From NCBI RefSeq assembly GCF_027490375.1, contig NZ_JAIXYH010000093.1, forward strand, positions 1 to 60,367: a DNA stretch of 60,367 nucleotides, read 5' to 3'. Numbering within the stretch: position 1 is the stretch's first letter; each line of letters starts with the position of its first letter. Of this stretch, positions 27,120 through 35,769 are shown one piece after another. Made by a program: the position numbers and the translations under genes. The notes under the pieces were generated by a model. The model was not told where the DNA came from, did not search any database, and was given only the letters and a program-made list of their open reading frames with translations. The DNA comes from Flavobacterium sp. GTDB lineage: Bacteria; Bacteroidota; Bacteroidia; Flavobacteriales; Flavobacteriaceae.

Positions 27120-27407
27120 TCAGGATTCTGTCTGTTTGAAAAAAAATGCGATAATTTCAACTTGTTCGTTTGAAAATCTGTAGTAAAGTGTGTTGTATTT
27201 TAAAATGATGACACGACGAATGCCTTTCTTAAATTCTGATTCTTGGAATAAGTACGGATTTTGAGCTATTAAAACTAATTTTTCTTCAATATTTGTTGCT
27301 AAATTTCTTAACTCCGTTTCCGACCAATTTTCCTCTAAGTATCTGAATGTCTGTTCTAATTCCTTTAAAGCAAAATCAGTCCACAGGATTTTATAACCAC
27401 TTTTCAT
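27120..27407 (-). CDS. ParE/RelE superfamily toxin
   Basis: A 95-residue protein of the ParE type: helical hairpin (ALKELEQTFRYLEENWSETE), then beta strands with KKGIRRVIILKYNTLYYRF and a final strand EIIAFFF. Length and strand order match the family, whose members act on gyrase or mRNA. Its start overlaps the upstream antitoxin frame by 17 bases. The C-terminus is intact, unlike the toxin at 27812-28497. Confidence 0.85.
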   Translation of the reverse strand: MKSGYKILWTDFALKELEQTFRYLEENWSETELRNLATNIEEKLVLIAQNPYLFQESEFKKGIRRVIILKYNTLYYRFSNEQVEIIAFFFKQTES

Positions 27408-27630
27408 ACATCTTTCTAGCGCTTGAATGCGGATTCAATTTACCCGAATTAGCATCTTGGATTCCACTTTCAATGGCTTTCTTTTCGGTTTCTGAAATAC
27501 TGTGCCACCAGTCGTTGGTTTCTATTTTTCTCAATTCCACTATTTTTTCGATTATGGAAACATCTTCAACGGATGAAAGCCATTGTATTAATTCTAACTT
27601 TTTACTCTGCAAGCTTTGTTCAAGTTTCAT
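27391..27630 (-). CDS. Antitoxin of the ParE-type module
   Basis: A 79-residue acidic, mostly helical protein that ends in a helix with Ser-Ala-Arg-Lys and overlaps the toxin gene by 17 bases. The ISETEKKAIESGIQDANSGK segment is common in antitoxins of this Bacteroidota pair. It probably neutralises the toxin with its C-terminal tail. A DNA-binding domain is not evident in so short a protein. Confidence 0.8.
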   Translation of the reverse strand: MKLEQSLQSKKLELIQWLSSVEDVSIIEKIVELRKIETNDWWHSISETEKKAIESGIQDANSGKLNPHSSARKMYEKWL

Positions 27631-27868
27631 GGCTTTTTTAATTAAGAAATCTAAAAGTACAAATTAATTCAATTGTTTTTTAAAATTGGTTTAAAAACTA
27701 AAGTACTGCAATACGCCTACTCTTGATTTTGTGCATTTGTTAATTCATCGGACTGTAAACAGTAACAAAGAGCTGAAAAAGAATTGAAAATCAATCTCGA
27801 TCGTACCAAAATTAAATGACTTTCCTTTTATTTGGATTTCGCCTTGAATCCCAAAAAGATACTATTTC

Positions 27869-28249
27869 AACGTGAGTTCGATATAAAAATCGAAGTTAGA
27901 AATCATTTAAATAGTTGATTAATACCAATTGGATTTATAAAATAGTCTGGAGAAAAAAGCTTGTTTTTGAGACAGAACAATGCAAAAAAATGTTGCATAG
28001 CAGCGCTACGGAAGATTTTTTTAAAGCCGTTATGGCTTAAAAACATTTTTTTATCGGGCTGTTTTATAGATCTAATTGGTATAACAGGCGTATTTTCTTT
28101 GGGATACCGAGGTATCTCAAAAAAATACAACGACGTAAGCGACTGTTTAAATGATTAGCTATAAATAATCGTGCATCGAAATTGGTAGTAGCCAATCTAA
28201 AGTTTCATTTCAAGCGATCTAACAAAGGTTTTTATGTCGAACTTACGTT
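27869..28249 (-). mobile_element. MITE type 1, copy with nested element (381 bp)
   Basis: The ends read AACGTGAGTTCG (left) and CGAACTTACGTT (right), the same termini as the element at 508-727. Its internal sequence matches that element in the opposite orientation except for the nested insertion. If the flanking C and G are counted as element, the target duplication is AAA (TTT on plus). Without the nested element it would be 219 bases, matching the 220-base copy. Confidence 0.88.
27923..28081. mobile_element. MITE type 2 nested in MITE type 1 (159 bp)
   Basis: Terminal inverted repeats TACCAATTGGATTTATAAAA and TACCAATTAGATCTATAAAA (2 mismatches in 20) bound the element, which is flanked on both sides by TAA, a probable 3-base target duplication. 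The interior carries AGCAGCGCTACGG and TTAAAGCCGTTATGGCTTAA. No transposase is encoded. Confidence 0.82.
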
Positions 28250-28478
28250 GTTTCAATTCTCTCGTGATTTATTTCGTAGAAAATTTCAAAATGTTTAATA
28301 GGAATAACTCTCGTGCATCTATTGTTAGTTAATCTGCCAAGATTTTCATGCTCAATTAGCTTACTTATCAAATCTTCGACCTCGTCAAGAATTTTAAGAC
28401 TGTACTTTGCATTAGCATTTCTTTTGAAGTAGAATTCTAAAACACCTGCAAATTCAGCCTCAGCTAATTTCGACCAAA

Positions 28479-28715
28479 CTATTTCTTTGATAGCCATTCC
28501 CGCAAATCGGTAATTACTTTTGCATTAGCTGAGAATTCTTCCCTTTTGATTTGTTCTCTGCCACTATTTATTGCATTTTCTTGTTCAGCATTCAATTGAT
28601 ATAATGCTTGTTCAGAAGAATCAAAAACAGTTTTCAATTTATTTAAAAGGGTTATGTCATTAGAATTTTTGATTCTAGAGATCAGGTTTTCCTTTAATTC
28701 AGCTGACAAGTCCAT
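28479..28715 (-). CDS. Antitoxin partner of the disrupted ParE toxin
   Basis: A 78-residue acidic helical protein beginning MDLSAELKENLISRI. It matches the addiction-module antitoxin of the neighbouring pair in size, charge and position, with a NAKVITDLREWLSK tail overlapping the toxin start by 19 bases. With its toxin truncated it may be free to decay or still act as a repressor. Confidence 0.78.
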   Translation of the reverse strand: MDLSAELKENLISRIKNSNDITLLNKLKTVFDSSEQALYQLNAEQENAINSGREQIKREEFSANAKVITDLREWLSKK

Positions 28716-28835
28716 AATAACACTATTACTTAAACAAAGATAATTTTTTAAATGTTGATTGTCAATACATTTTTACAACATAAATCCTAACGTAAAAAAG
28801 TTGGCAAATACGTTCGAACTGTGTCAACTCGAACC

Positions 28836-29642
28836 CTACTTTACCGTTTTTGGTTTAAACATTTCAAGAGCTTCCGGACCGGCTGCCATAGCCATAACCA
28901 CTCCCACGATTACTGCCAGAGTCATGACGATACCGAAACCGATCACGGTAACAATGAGTGTAAGTAACACGCTCCAAAACACACTTTTTTTGCTGCGTTC
29001 CGGATAAAAACCACAAAAGAACCAGAAAAGTAAAATGGGTACGAGTAGCATAAAATACTGTGACATTTGACCGTATAATACCGGATTATCTTTAACAAAA
29101 TACATAATTGGGTAAACAAAAATCATTATCAGAACAATGTAAAAACTTAAAAAGTAGGCGTTTATAACAATATGCTCGTAATAATTATGTCCCCATTTAA
29201 AAAATCCGATTTTGGTAAAGCTGGCAAAAATTGGCACTAGCGCTAACATGATGAGAGAGTTGTAAGACGCAATGAAATGTACTATTTCGTTCGCGAATTC
29301 GGCACTCATTTGTTGGCTTTCATACTGCTTTTTAAGAATCTCGCTAAAGTTTAAGAATTTTATCGAGATGAAGGTCGATATACCACTCAATAAAAACACC
29401 AATAAAATGGGCTTGTAATGGTTTACGCGACAACCGTCGATAAACTGACGCGCCGTTTTACCCGGATTTACCACCAAGTTTTTCAAAGTGTACAAAAGTC
29501 CTTTGTTGGTGTGAATAGTCGTGTATTGAATCTCATCCCAAATGTATTTTTTATCAATCCGCTTGAACTTTTTTTGCCCACAGTTTGAACAAAAGTTCTT
29601 GATAATTTCATCGTTACAGTTCGGACACAAAGTTGCGTTCAT
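28836..29642 (-). CDS. DUF3667 family membrane protein with zinc ribbon
   Basis: A 268-residue protein. The N-terminus has two CxxC pairs (CPNCNDEIIKNFCSNCGQ) forming a zinc ribbon, followed by the DUF3667 segment (TLKNLVVNPGKTARQFIDG with NHYKP). Four or five hydrophobic helices span about 85-265. The family is widespread in Bacteroidota and its function is unknown. The gene is single, with no clear operon partner. Confidence 0.85.
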   Translation of the reverse strand: MNATLCPNCNDEIIKNFCSNCGQKKFKRIDKKYIWDEIQYTTIHTNKGLLYTLKNLVVNPGKTARQFIDGCRVNHYKPILLVFLLSGISTFISIKFLNFSEILKKQYESQQMSAEFANEIVHFIASYNSLIMLALVPIFASFTKIGFFKWGHNYYEHIVINAYFLSFYIVLIMIFVYPIMYFVKDNPVLYGQMSQYFMLLVPILLFWFFCGFYPERSKKSVFWSVLLTLIVTVIGFGIVMTLAVIVGVVMAMAAGPEALEMFKPKTVK

Positions 29643-29801
29643 GGTAAGTGGTTATTTGGCTGGCTAAATTTTGGATAAAATTAGTAAAATAGAAATGTAA
29701 AAGTAATAGTAGTACTGGAGTTAATTTTACGATTATCTATGAAAGAATTGGCAAAGAAGGTCTCAGAAAAAGCTGCTATTACGGCGGAAAGGTTACCTTC
29801 C

Positions 29802-30434
29802 CTATTGCTCAATTTTCATTTTTAACTTAAAACTCATCTTTCCGTCTAAATACCAGTTTTTCTCATTGCGATTGAATACATTCCCAAAACTGTATGTTGC
29901 AGCGCTTTCGTTTTCACAAAATCTCATATAGAGATTATTTTCATTTTTTGATAATTCCGAAAGAACTGTAAAACCAAAAAACATTTTTGTGCTTTCTAGA
30001 TTTAAACTTGACATATCTACAGTTAAACTACCTCGATGATCTGCTTTGACCCAAAATTTCACTTCATTTTCGGATAGTATCTTTCCGGGTTTTCCGTTAG
30101 CGTCGACTTCGCAAACCAAAATACCTAATAAAACATCTTTGTAATTGATCTTCAGTTTTCTTTTGAACATATTGGGCAAACCCGTGTTTAAATAGAAGGT
30201 TACATTTTTTATAGTTCCCGTCGGTAATTTGTCTAGCAGACAAACTATTTTGCTTGTTCCGTGATGAAGTCCACTGTAGGCTGCATGACCGGAAATTTCA
30301 TATTTCAACAGTTTCTTTTTCTTTCGGAATTTAGTTACCACTTCTTCCAAAAAAACGGTATCCTTAAAGGTATTTTGTGCCTGTGCAAAATTTACGCATA
30401 GCAATAACGTTATGAAAATTAATATTTTCTTCAT
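29802..30434 (-). CDS. Secreted protein of unknown function
   Basis: A 210-residue protein starting at the ATG at 30434; 20 upstream codons in the open frame overlap the promoter and are rejected. Signal peptide about 1-19. The body is predicted beta-rich, with pairs such as VDANGKPGKILSENEVKFWV and TKMFFGFTVLS, resembling a beta-sandwich. No family recognised. A well-formed promoter lies directly upstream. Confidence 0.72.
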   Translation of the reverse strand: MKKILIFITLLLCVNFAQAQNTFKDTVFLEEVVTKFRKKKKLLKYEISGHAAYSGLHHGTSKIVCLLDKLPTGTIKNVTFYLNTGLPNMFKRKLKINYKDVLLGILVCEVDANGKPGKILSENEVKFWVKADHRGSLTVDMSSLNLESTKMFFGFTVLSELSKNENNLYMRFCENESAATYSFGNVFNRNEKNWYLDGKMSFKLKMKIEQ

Positions 30435-30452
30435 GGAAAAACTGATATTTTT

Positions 30453-30482
30453 CAAAGTTAAAAAAGCAAAGGAATAACCAAA
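30453..30482 (-). promoter_or_regulatory. Promoter of the secreted-protein gene at 29802
   Basis: On the minus strand TTTG (30482-30479) and TAACTTTG (30460-30453) are separated by 18 bases, matching both halves of the Bacteroidota consensus. The ATG at 30434 follows about 18 bases after the -7 box, giving a very short leader. Confidence 0.6.
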
Positions 30483-30574
30483 TGGGAAAATCAAGCTTTT
30501 AGTTTAACTTACTTTTTCAAGTAAAGCGGCATTGAAATCTGCTGGAATGATTGTTTTTGCTGACATAGACTCTA

Positions 30575-30760
30575 TTAGATACCTCTACTTATTGCTGATT
30601 CCTTACTTTTTCTTATTGTTTGGTCAATTTCCTCCTGAGTTCTATAGTCTACTGGAATTGGCAAATGAGTAGGAAGATTCAGAAGCTCGAAGTGAACTTC
30701 TCCACGATAACTTTCCTCTAAACTCTTAAAATGAGTTATTTCCGTTAAAGGAAATGAACG
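30575..30760 (-). pseudogene. Possible gene remnant (61 codons, no start)
   Basis: An open minus-strand frame with a protein-like composition (HFELLNLPTHLPIPVDYRTQ then a helical, charged end) but no ATG and a TAG directly before its first codon. It could be the decayed C-terminus of an unknown protein. Chance cannot be excluded for a frame this short. Confidence 0.27.
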
Positions 30761-30772
30761 CTAACAGTTTTA

Positions 30773-31729
30773 TTATTCAACGAGTTTAAATTCGGTTTTT
30801 GATTTTCTAGAAAAGGGCGAAAAATTACTTTCAATAATCATTTCACCGTCGTAAGTAATCCATTTTCCTTTTGTAATTGAAAAATTAGCTGTTGCGATGT
30901 ATGAGAATTTCATGAATGTTTTTTCGTTCGCTTCCATGCCGAAAATGCCAACTAACGGACTTTCGAAATCTCCATCTATATATTCTTGGATATTGTATTT
31001 GACTACGGCAATTTTATCGTTTTCTTTCTCTATAATTTGTTCGATAAACACTGCATTCTCGCGACTAAAATTATCACAGAGAAAATTCTGATCCATTTCG
31101 ATAAAATTGAGATTCAATTGCCATTTCTCTCCAACTTCAACTTTTCTGTTCGGCAGTTCGAATAACAATGCAATTAGATTTCTCTGAGAATTTTTATAAT
31201 AGGTACTAACTACTTCTCCGGATTGAGAAATTCTGCCGCGTAAAGCAATATTCCCTTTTAAACTGACAATATCTTTGTAAAGATTCTCAAATTTGATGCT
31301 GTCATTTTCTGTTTCATCAATTTTATCTTTGTTTTTGTTTTTCTTCTTTTTTGATTTTTTGTCAGCTTCTGTTGTTTTGATTTCCTCTTTCAATCGCGCA
31401 AAGGGACTACTATTTAAATCATTGAACATCAGCATTTCAATGTCAATTAACTTTTCATTTTTTTTATTCGGATAAAGATGCGTTTCATACCGAACACCTG
31501 CATTAAAATCAGCAACGGATTCACGCAGTTTTTGAAATTCATTTCCTGAAAACAAGGAAGTAGTGTCGGCATCATTTTGTTCTAGCTGCTCTTTACTTTC
31601 CTTCATGGTGGTTTTGTACTTCAAAGTATCATTCTTTGCCAATTTCCACTCCAGTGTTATTTTTTCTTTCGTTTGACAGTATGAATATGTTGTTAGCAAC
31701 AGTAACCAAATCATTACTAAGTTTTTCAT
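30773..31729 (-). CDS. Secreted protein of unknown function
   Basis: A 318-residue protein starting at the ATG at 31729; the earlier in-frame codons overlap an A/T run. Signal peptide about 1-18. A charged coiled stretch rich in Lys, Asp and Glu (about 127-145) separates two beta-rich halves. Near 165 KGNIALRGRISQSGEVVSTY and later VEVGEKWQLNLNFIEM suggest a repeated beta domain. The pattern is typical of Bacteroidota periplasmic proteins of unknown function, and no family is claimed. Confidence 0.72.
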   Translation of the reverse strand: MKNLVMIWLLLLTTYSYCQTKEKITLEWKLAKNDTLKYKTTMKESKEQLEQNDADTTSLFSGNEFQKLRESVADFNAGVRYETHLYPNKKNEKLIDIEMLMFNDLNSSPFARLKEEIKTTEADKKSKKKKNKNKDKIDETENDSIKFENLYKDIVSLKGNIALRGRISQSGEVVSTYYKNSQRNLIALLFELPNRKVEVGEKWQLNLNFIEMDQNFLCDNFSRENAVFIEQIIEKENDKIAVVKYNIQEYIDGDFESPLVGIFGMEANEKTFMKFSYIATANFSITKGKWITYDGEMIIESNFSPFSRKSKTEFKLVE

Positions 31730-31886
31730 TTTCTTTTTTTTTAAAACAACATTACGTTTAAGGATAGCAAACCACACACGGGAAATGACAATGGTTCAGA
31801 TTATAATCAGTACTAACGGTACACTTATCTTGCTTTATTAACGCTACGAATATACGTTTTTCCACTAAACGTTAGTAACGATTTTC

Positions 31887-32029
31887 GCGGCCGCGGTTGA
31901 AATGGAAAGCGCGCAAAGTAAAAGTAGCAACAGCCGTAGGTAGTTTTGTGCGACCAACGGAAGCAAAAAAATACCTTAGGGATGTGCGACTTTTACTGCG
32001 TACTTGTAATGAAAAACGCGAATTGCCGC
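31887..32029 (+). repeat. Structured repeat family 1, copy B
   Basis: The outer stem is GCGGCCGCG with CGCGAATTGCCGC (in copy A CCCCG with CGGG). The variable stem is GTAAAAGT with ACTTTTAC, and the inner stem TTTTGTGC with GCAAAAA around the conserved GACCAACGGAA loop. The words GGAAAGCGCGCAAAG and TGCGTACTTGTAA are shared with the other copies. It lies between the M48 peptidase gene (downstream side) and the gene starting at 31729. Confidence 0.85.
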
Positions 32030-32075
32030 CCAAAAGAACAGCTTTCGCGTTAATCAAAATGTTTTTATATAGTCT

Positions 32076-32894
32076 TTATTTTGGAGTAACTCCGAGCTTA
32101 GCTGCTTCGCGTCGTGCTATTGGAATTTGTTTCTGAATATTTGCAATTCGCGTGCTGTTCGAAGGGTGTGTGCTCATAAACTCGGCAGGCTCTTGTCCGC
32201 CCGATTGTGCTGCCATACGTTGCCAAAACGGAATAGCAACATCGGGATTGTAACCTGCAATTGTCATTAAAATGAGGCCAATTTCATCAGCTTCGGTTTC
32301 GTGACTCCTTGAAAACGGCAATAAAGCTCCGAATTGCGCGCCCGCTCCGTAGGCTTGCATGGCTAGCGCTTGCGTTTGCTCCGACTGTTTGCCCACTGCT
32401 GCTCCCACCAAACCTGCACCAAGCTCGGCAAGAACGCCGCCACTCATGCGTTGTTGCCCGTGATTTAATAAGGCATGCGCTACTTCGTGACCCATAACTA
32501 CAGCCATTCCGGCTTCATCCTTAGTTATTGGAAGAATTCCGGTATAAAACGCAATTTTTCCGCCGGGCATGCACCAAGCGTTAACTTCCTTGCTTTCAAT
32601 CAATTTGTATTCCCAGCGATAATCCTTCAAAGCAGCACTTTGCCCACGAGCGGCCAGTAATTTCTCGGCAGCAGCGCGAATTTTATTTCCTACTAACTCA
32701 ACGCGTTTGGCATCGGCTGTGCCAGATACCACTTTGTTGGTTTTCAAAAAATCGTTGTATTGCTGAAAAGCCGAAGGTAAAATCGCTGAGTTGTGTACTA
32801 AAGCAAGTGTCTTTTTACCCGTAACTGGGTTTGTTGCACAAGCAATTGCTAAGGCTAAACATAGGATTCCCAAGGCTAAAAATTTGTTTTTCAT
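32076..32894 (-). CDS. M48 family metalloprotease lipoprotein
   Basis: A 272-residue protein starting at the ATG at 32894. Its lipoprotein signal ends in LAIAC (Cys19), so it should be anchored in a membrane facing the periplasm. The zinc motif HEVAH (136-140) and the second-site glutamate in HETEADEIGL (near 205) are intact. It resembles BepA/LoiP-type peptidases that police outer membrane protein assembly, but without the TPR domain of BepA. It sits between a repeat and the GH31 gene. Confidence 0.92.
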   Translation of the reverse strand: MKNKFLALGILCLALAIACATNPVTGKKTLALVHNSAILPSAFQQYNDFLKTNKVVSGTADAKRVELVGNKIRAAAEKLLAARGQSAALKDYRWEYKLIESKEVNAWCMPGGKIAFYTGILPITKDEAGMAVVMGHEVAHALLNHGQQRMSGGVLAELGAGLVGAAVGKQSEQTQALAMQAYGAGAQFGALLPFSRSHETEADEIGLILMTIAGYNPDVAIPFWQRMAAQSGGQEPAEFMSTHPSNSTRIANIQKQIPIARREAAKLGVTPK

Positions 32895-32910
32895 TTCGCT
32901 AAAATTTCTA

Positions 32911-32918
32911 CAAAAATA
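32911..32918 (-). promoter_or_regulatory. -7 box of the M48 peptidase gene
   Basis: TATTTTTG on the minus strand, a full TAnnTTTG match 16 bases before the ATG. A TTTG occurs upstream, but at only 10 bases, so the -33 element is uncertain. Confidence 0.4.
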
Positions 32919-32976
32919 CAAGATATCGCAAACGAAACTTTACGTAATTACGCAAGATATTTTTGAATTCTCAAAC

Positions 32977-35385
32977 TTATTTTTTCAAGCCTTTTGCTGC
33001 AATGTGTAATTCCGTAAAATCTTTATCGACTAACAGTTCGTTTTTGCCAACTAAAACGTCTTTTAAATTTACTTCTTCGTTGTCGATTTGAACTTTACCG
33101 ATTTCAAAAGGCAAGCCATAAAAACGAACGCGGTATTTGTTGTAATCGGTAACGAATTTTCCTTCTTTGTGCTGAAGAATCGTAACTTCTTTTTCCTTTC
33201 CGCGAAAGCTGAAAGTTGAATGGCTGTAGCGTCCCTTGTTGTAATCGTAACCATCTTGTGCATCCTCGTACAAAGTCGATTTTTCTTTACCTTCTTTGTA
33301 ATACACCTCTAAACTAATTTCCTCAAATTTCTTCTCACCAACGTATTGCTGAATCGGATAATTTGGTATGATAGCTCCTTCTTTAATAAAAATCGGAATT
33401 TCGTTATAAGCCGTGCTTACCCAAAGTTCTTTTCCACCGCAAATCCATTCGTTGGTCCAGTAATTGTACCAGTTTCCGCGCGGCAAGTACATGCGTCGGC
33501 CTTGCGCGTTTGGCTCTAAAATCGGACACACTAAAATCTGATTTCCAAACAAAAATTCATCGGTTCGATAGTGGGTTTGAATGTCTTCTTGATCGAAATA
33601 CACCAAAGGTTTAAGCATCGGAACACCGTCGTTTACATAATCCCAAAACATGGTATACAAATACGGAAGCAGTTTGTAACGGAGTTCAACGAATTTACGC
33701 GTGATATCAACTACTTCAGAGTCGAACGACCATGGCTCTTGTTCGCCGTGATCGCCGGAAGAGTGCGTGCGACAAAACGGATGGAACACACCCAATTGAA
33801 TCCACCGTGCATATAATTCGCCGCTTGGTTGTTCCGCGAAACCGCCAATATCCGAACCGGTGAAGCCCATTCCTGAAATCGACATTCGTTGCATTTGAAT
33901 GTTGGCAATCCACAAGTGTTCCCAACTGGCTACGTTATCCCCGGTCCACGACGATGTATAACGCTGTGCACCCGAATATGCCGAACGTGTAATAATAAAC
34001 GGACGTTTAGGATAGGCAAATCGCTTCACACCTTCATAGGTTGCACGCGCCATTTGAGTTCCGTAAATGTTGTGTGCTTTTCGGTGGCTGCACGGATTTC
34101 CGTCGTAATCGTGGCGCACATCCATAGGGAATGTTTTGCCGGGAACTTCCATTACAGCAGGTTCGTTCATATCGTTCCAAACTCCTTTTACACCAATTTC
34201 GGCGATCAATTCTTTAAACAGACCTGCCCACCATTCGCGTACTTCCGGGTTTGTATAGTCCGGGAAATTACATTCGCCAGGCCACACTTTTCCTTTCATG
34301 TACGGACCATCGGCACGTTTACAGAAATAATCTTTATCTAGCGCCTCTTTATACACCCAGTAATTTGGGTCGATTTTAATTCCTGGATCAATAATTACAA
34401 CGGTTTTAAATCCGTCTTCGGCCAATTCGGCAACCATGCGCTTTGGGTCTGGAAAATACTCTTTGTTCCAAGTAAAACAACGGAAACCTTCCATGTAATC
34501 GATATCCAAATAAATACCGTCGCAAGGAATACGCAGTTCACGGAATTTTGAGGTGATTTCTTTGACTTTACTTTCCGGATAATAACTCCATTTACATTGG
34601 TGGTAACCGAGTGTCCACATAGGCGGCATTTCCGGTTTTCCAGTGAGGTGCGTGTAGGTTGTAACTACGTCGGCCATATCCGGACCGTAAATAAAGTAGT
34701 AGTTCATTTCGCCACCTTCAGCCCAAAAGCTTGTTACATTTCTGCGTTCGTGTGCAAAATCGAAGCAAGTACGGAAAGTGTTATCAAAGAAAATTCCGTA
34801 GGCTTTTTTGTTGTGTAAACCGATGTAAAACGGAACAACTTTATAGAGCGGCTCTTGATCTTTATGAAACGCGTATTGATCCATCGCCCAGTTTTCGACG
34901 CGCTTGCCTTTTAGATTCGAATGCGAAGCCTTATCACCCATACCGTAATAGCTTTCGCCTTCGTGAGAAATCTTGCTCATTTTAACGATGTTTCCACCGA
35001 AGTGATAATTCTCTTCCCAGTGAAAACCCGACTCATCTTCTAGAATAATGTTTCCGTTTAAGTCGAAAATCGCCACACGCAAGTCGGCTTTTCGAATCAT
35101 ACAAACCACTTTATTGGTTTTGATTTGATACACGTCGGCTCCTTCGGTTAGTTCTAAAAAGTTATAACCGTGCGACTGTGTTTTATCAATGGCGTACGAA
35201 AAATCGTTGCTAAAATACCCTTTAGTTGTGTAGCGAAAGCGTAACAAACTGTCGCGTAGAACAGTTACTTTGAGAATGACGTTATTTCCGGTTGAAAAGA
35301 AAATAGAATCGGCTTCTTGTTTTACTTCCAGCACCGCCGAAGGGTACTGATCGCCTTTGTATTCAAGTTCGGTATTGGTAATCAT
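32977..35385 (-). CDS. GH31 alpha-glucosidase
   Basis: An 802-residue protein without signal peptide. An N-terminal beta domain (to about 235) precedes the TIM barrel with DGIYLDIDYMEGF, the nucleophile Asp405 in WNDMNEP, and the acid/base Asp483 in SSWTGDNVASW, followed by C-terminal beta domains. It cleaves alpha-linked glucose from oligosaccharides, presumably in the cytoplasm. It diverges from asnB, and no sugar transporter or regulator is adjacent, so it probably serves maltodextrin or storage-glycan turnover. Confidence 0.93.
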   Translation of the reverse strand: MITNTELEYKGDQYPSAVLEVKQEADSIFFSTGNNVILKVTVLRDSLLRFRYTTKGYFSNDFSYAIDKTQSHGYNFLELTEGADVYQIKTNKVVCMIRKADLRVAIFDLNGNIILEDESGFHWEENYHFGGNIVKMSKISHEGESYYGMGDKASHSNLKGKRVENWAMDQYAFHKDQEPLYKVVPFYIGLHNKKAYGIFFDNTFRTCFDFAHERRNVTSFWAEGGEMNYYFIYGPDMADVVTTYTHLTGKPEMPPMWTLGYHQCKWSYYPESKVKEITSKFRELRIPCDGIYLDIDYMEGFRCFTWNKEYFPDPKRMVAELAEDGFKTVVIIDPGIKIDPNYWVYKEALDKDYFCKRADGPYMKGKVWPGECNFPDYTNPEVREWWAGLFKELIAEIGVKGVWNDMNEPAVMEVPGKTFPMDVRHDYDGNPCSHRKAHNIYGTQMARATYEGVKRFAYPKRPFIITRSAYSGAQRYTSSWTGDNVASWEHLWIANIQMQRMSISGMGFTGSDIGGFAEQPSGELYARWIQLGVFHPFCRTHSSGDHGEQEPWSFDSEVVDITRKFVELRYKLLPYLYTMFWDYVNDGVPMLKPLVYFDQEDIQTHYRTDEFLFGNQILVCPILEPNAQGRRMYLPRGNWYNYWTNEWICGGKELWVSTAYNEIPIFIKEGAIIPNYPIQQYVGEKKFEEISLEVYYKEGKEKSTLYEDAQDGYDYNKGRYSHSTFSFRGKEKEVTILQHKEGKFVTDYNKYRVRFYGLPFEIGKVQIDNEEVNLKDVLVGKNELLVDKDFTELHIAAKGLKK

Positions 35386-35769
35386 AGGTTACAATTGGTT
35401 TGGCAAATTTCCAAAAGTAAGATTTTAAAGTCTGCCTAAAAAACCAGAAAGAAACTACAACGTTTTCGTATTGAAATGTTTTTTCAGACTACCGTCTTAC
35501 TAGGCTTCCGCACCCATGATAAAAGGATGATTTTCTCTCAAAAACAAGCAAAAAGTAGCGGCCCGATTTCCAATTTTAGTTGGTTTTGAGAAATCGCTGG
35601 GCTTTTCATCTTCTAATTTGAAATAAAACCAAGGTAATTTGTATTAAAAGATTTAATGATTTAAATAAAATAACACTAAAATGTTTTAATTTATAACTAA
35701 AAATAGATTTTCGTTTTAAATTAATAACAGCAACAAACATATTTGCAACAGATTTAAAGCAATAAAATT
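35386..35769. other. Divergent spacer between GH31 and asnB genes
   Basis: 384 bases that must hold both promoters. The GH31 side has a -7 box at 35412-35419. On the asnB side CATATTTG, 7 of 8 to the consensus, lies about 28 bases before the ATG. No ORF or repeat of the other families is visible. Confidence 0.45.
35412..35419 (-). promoter_or_regulatory. -7 box of the GH31 gene
   Basis: TACTTTTG on the minus strand, a full TAnnTTTG match 26 bases before the ATG at 35385. Confidence 0.4.

Larger units (their letters stand above)
27812..28497 (-). pseudogene. ParE toxin split by a nested MITE
   Basis: The first 82 codons (28497 down to about 28252) give a ParE toxin: KLAEAEFAGVLEFYFKRNA, then CTRVIPIKHFEIFYEIN. 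The frame then enters the MITE and stops at 28243. Beyond the MITE, 27868-27812 encodes the missing end (IVSFWDSRRNPNKRKVI, stop at 27812), which is the usual last strand and tail. Deleting the element with one AAA copy rejoins the frame to give about 99 residues. Whether the 84-residue truncated product is toxic is open. It overlaps its antitoxin gene by 19 bases. Confidence 0.85.

Noticed and set aside
27903..28158. ORFs within the MITE at 27869-28249
   Set aside because: They cover the inverted-repeat element on both strands and show no protein-like composition.
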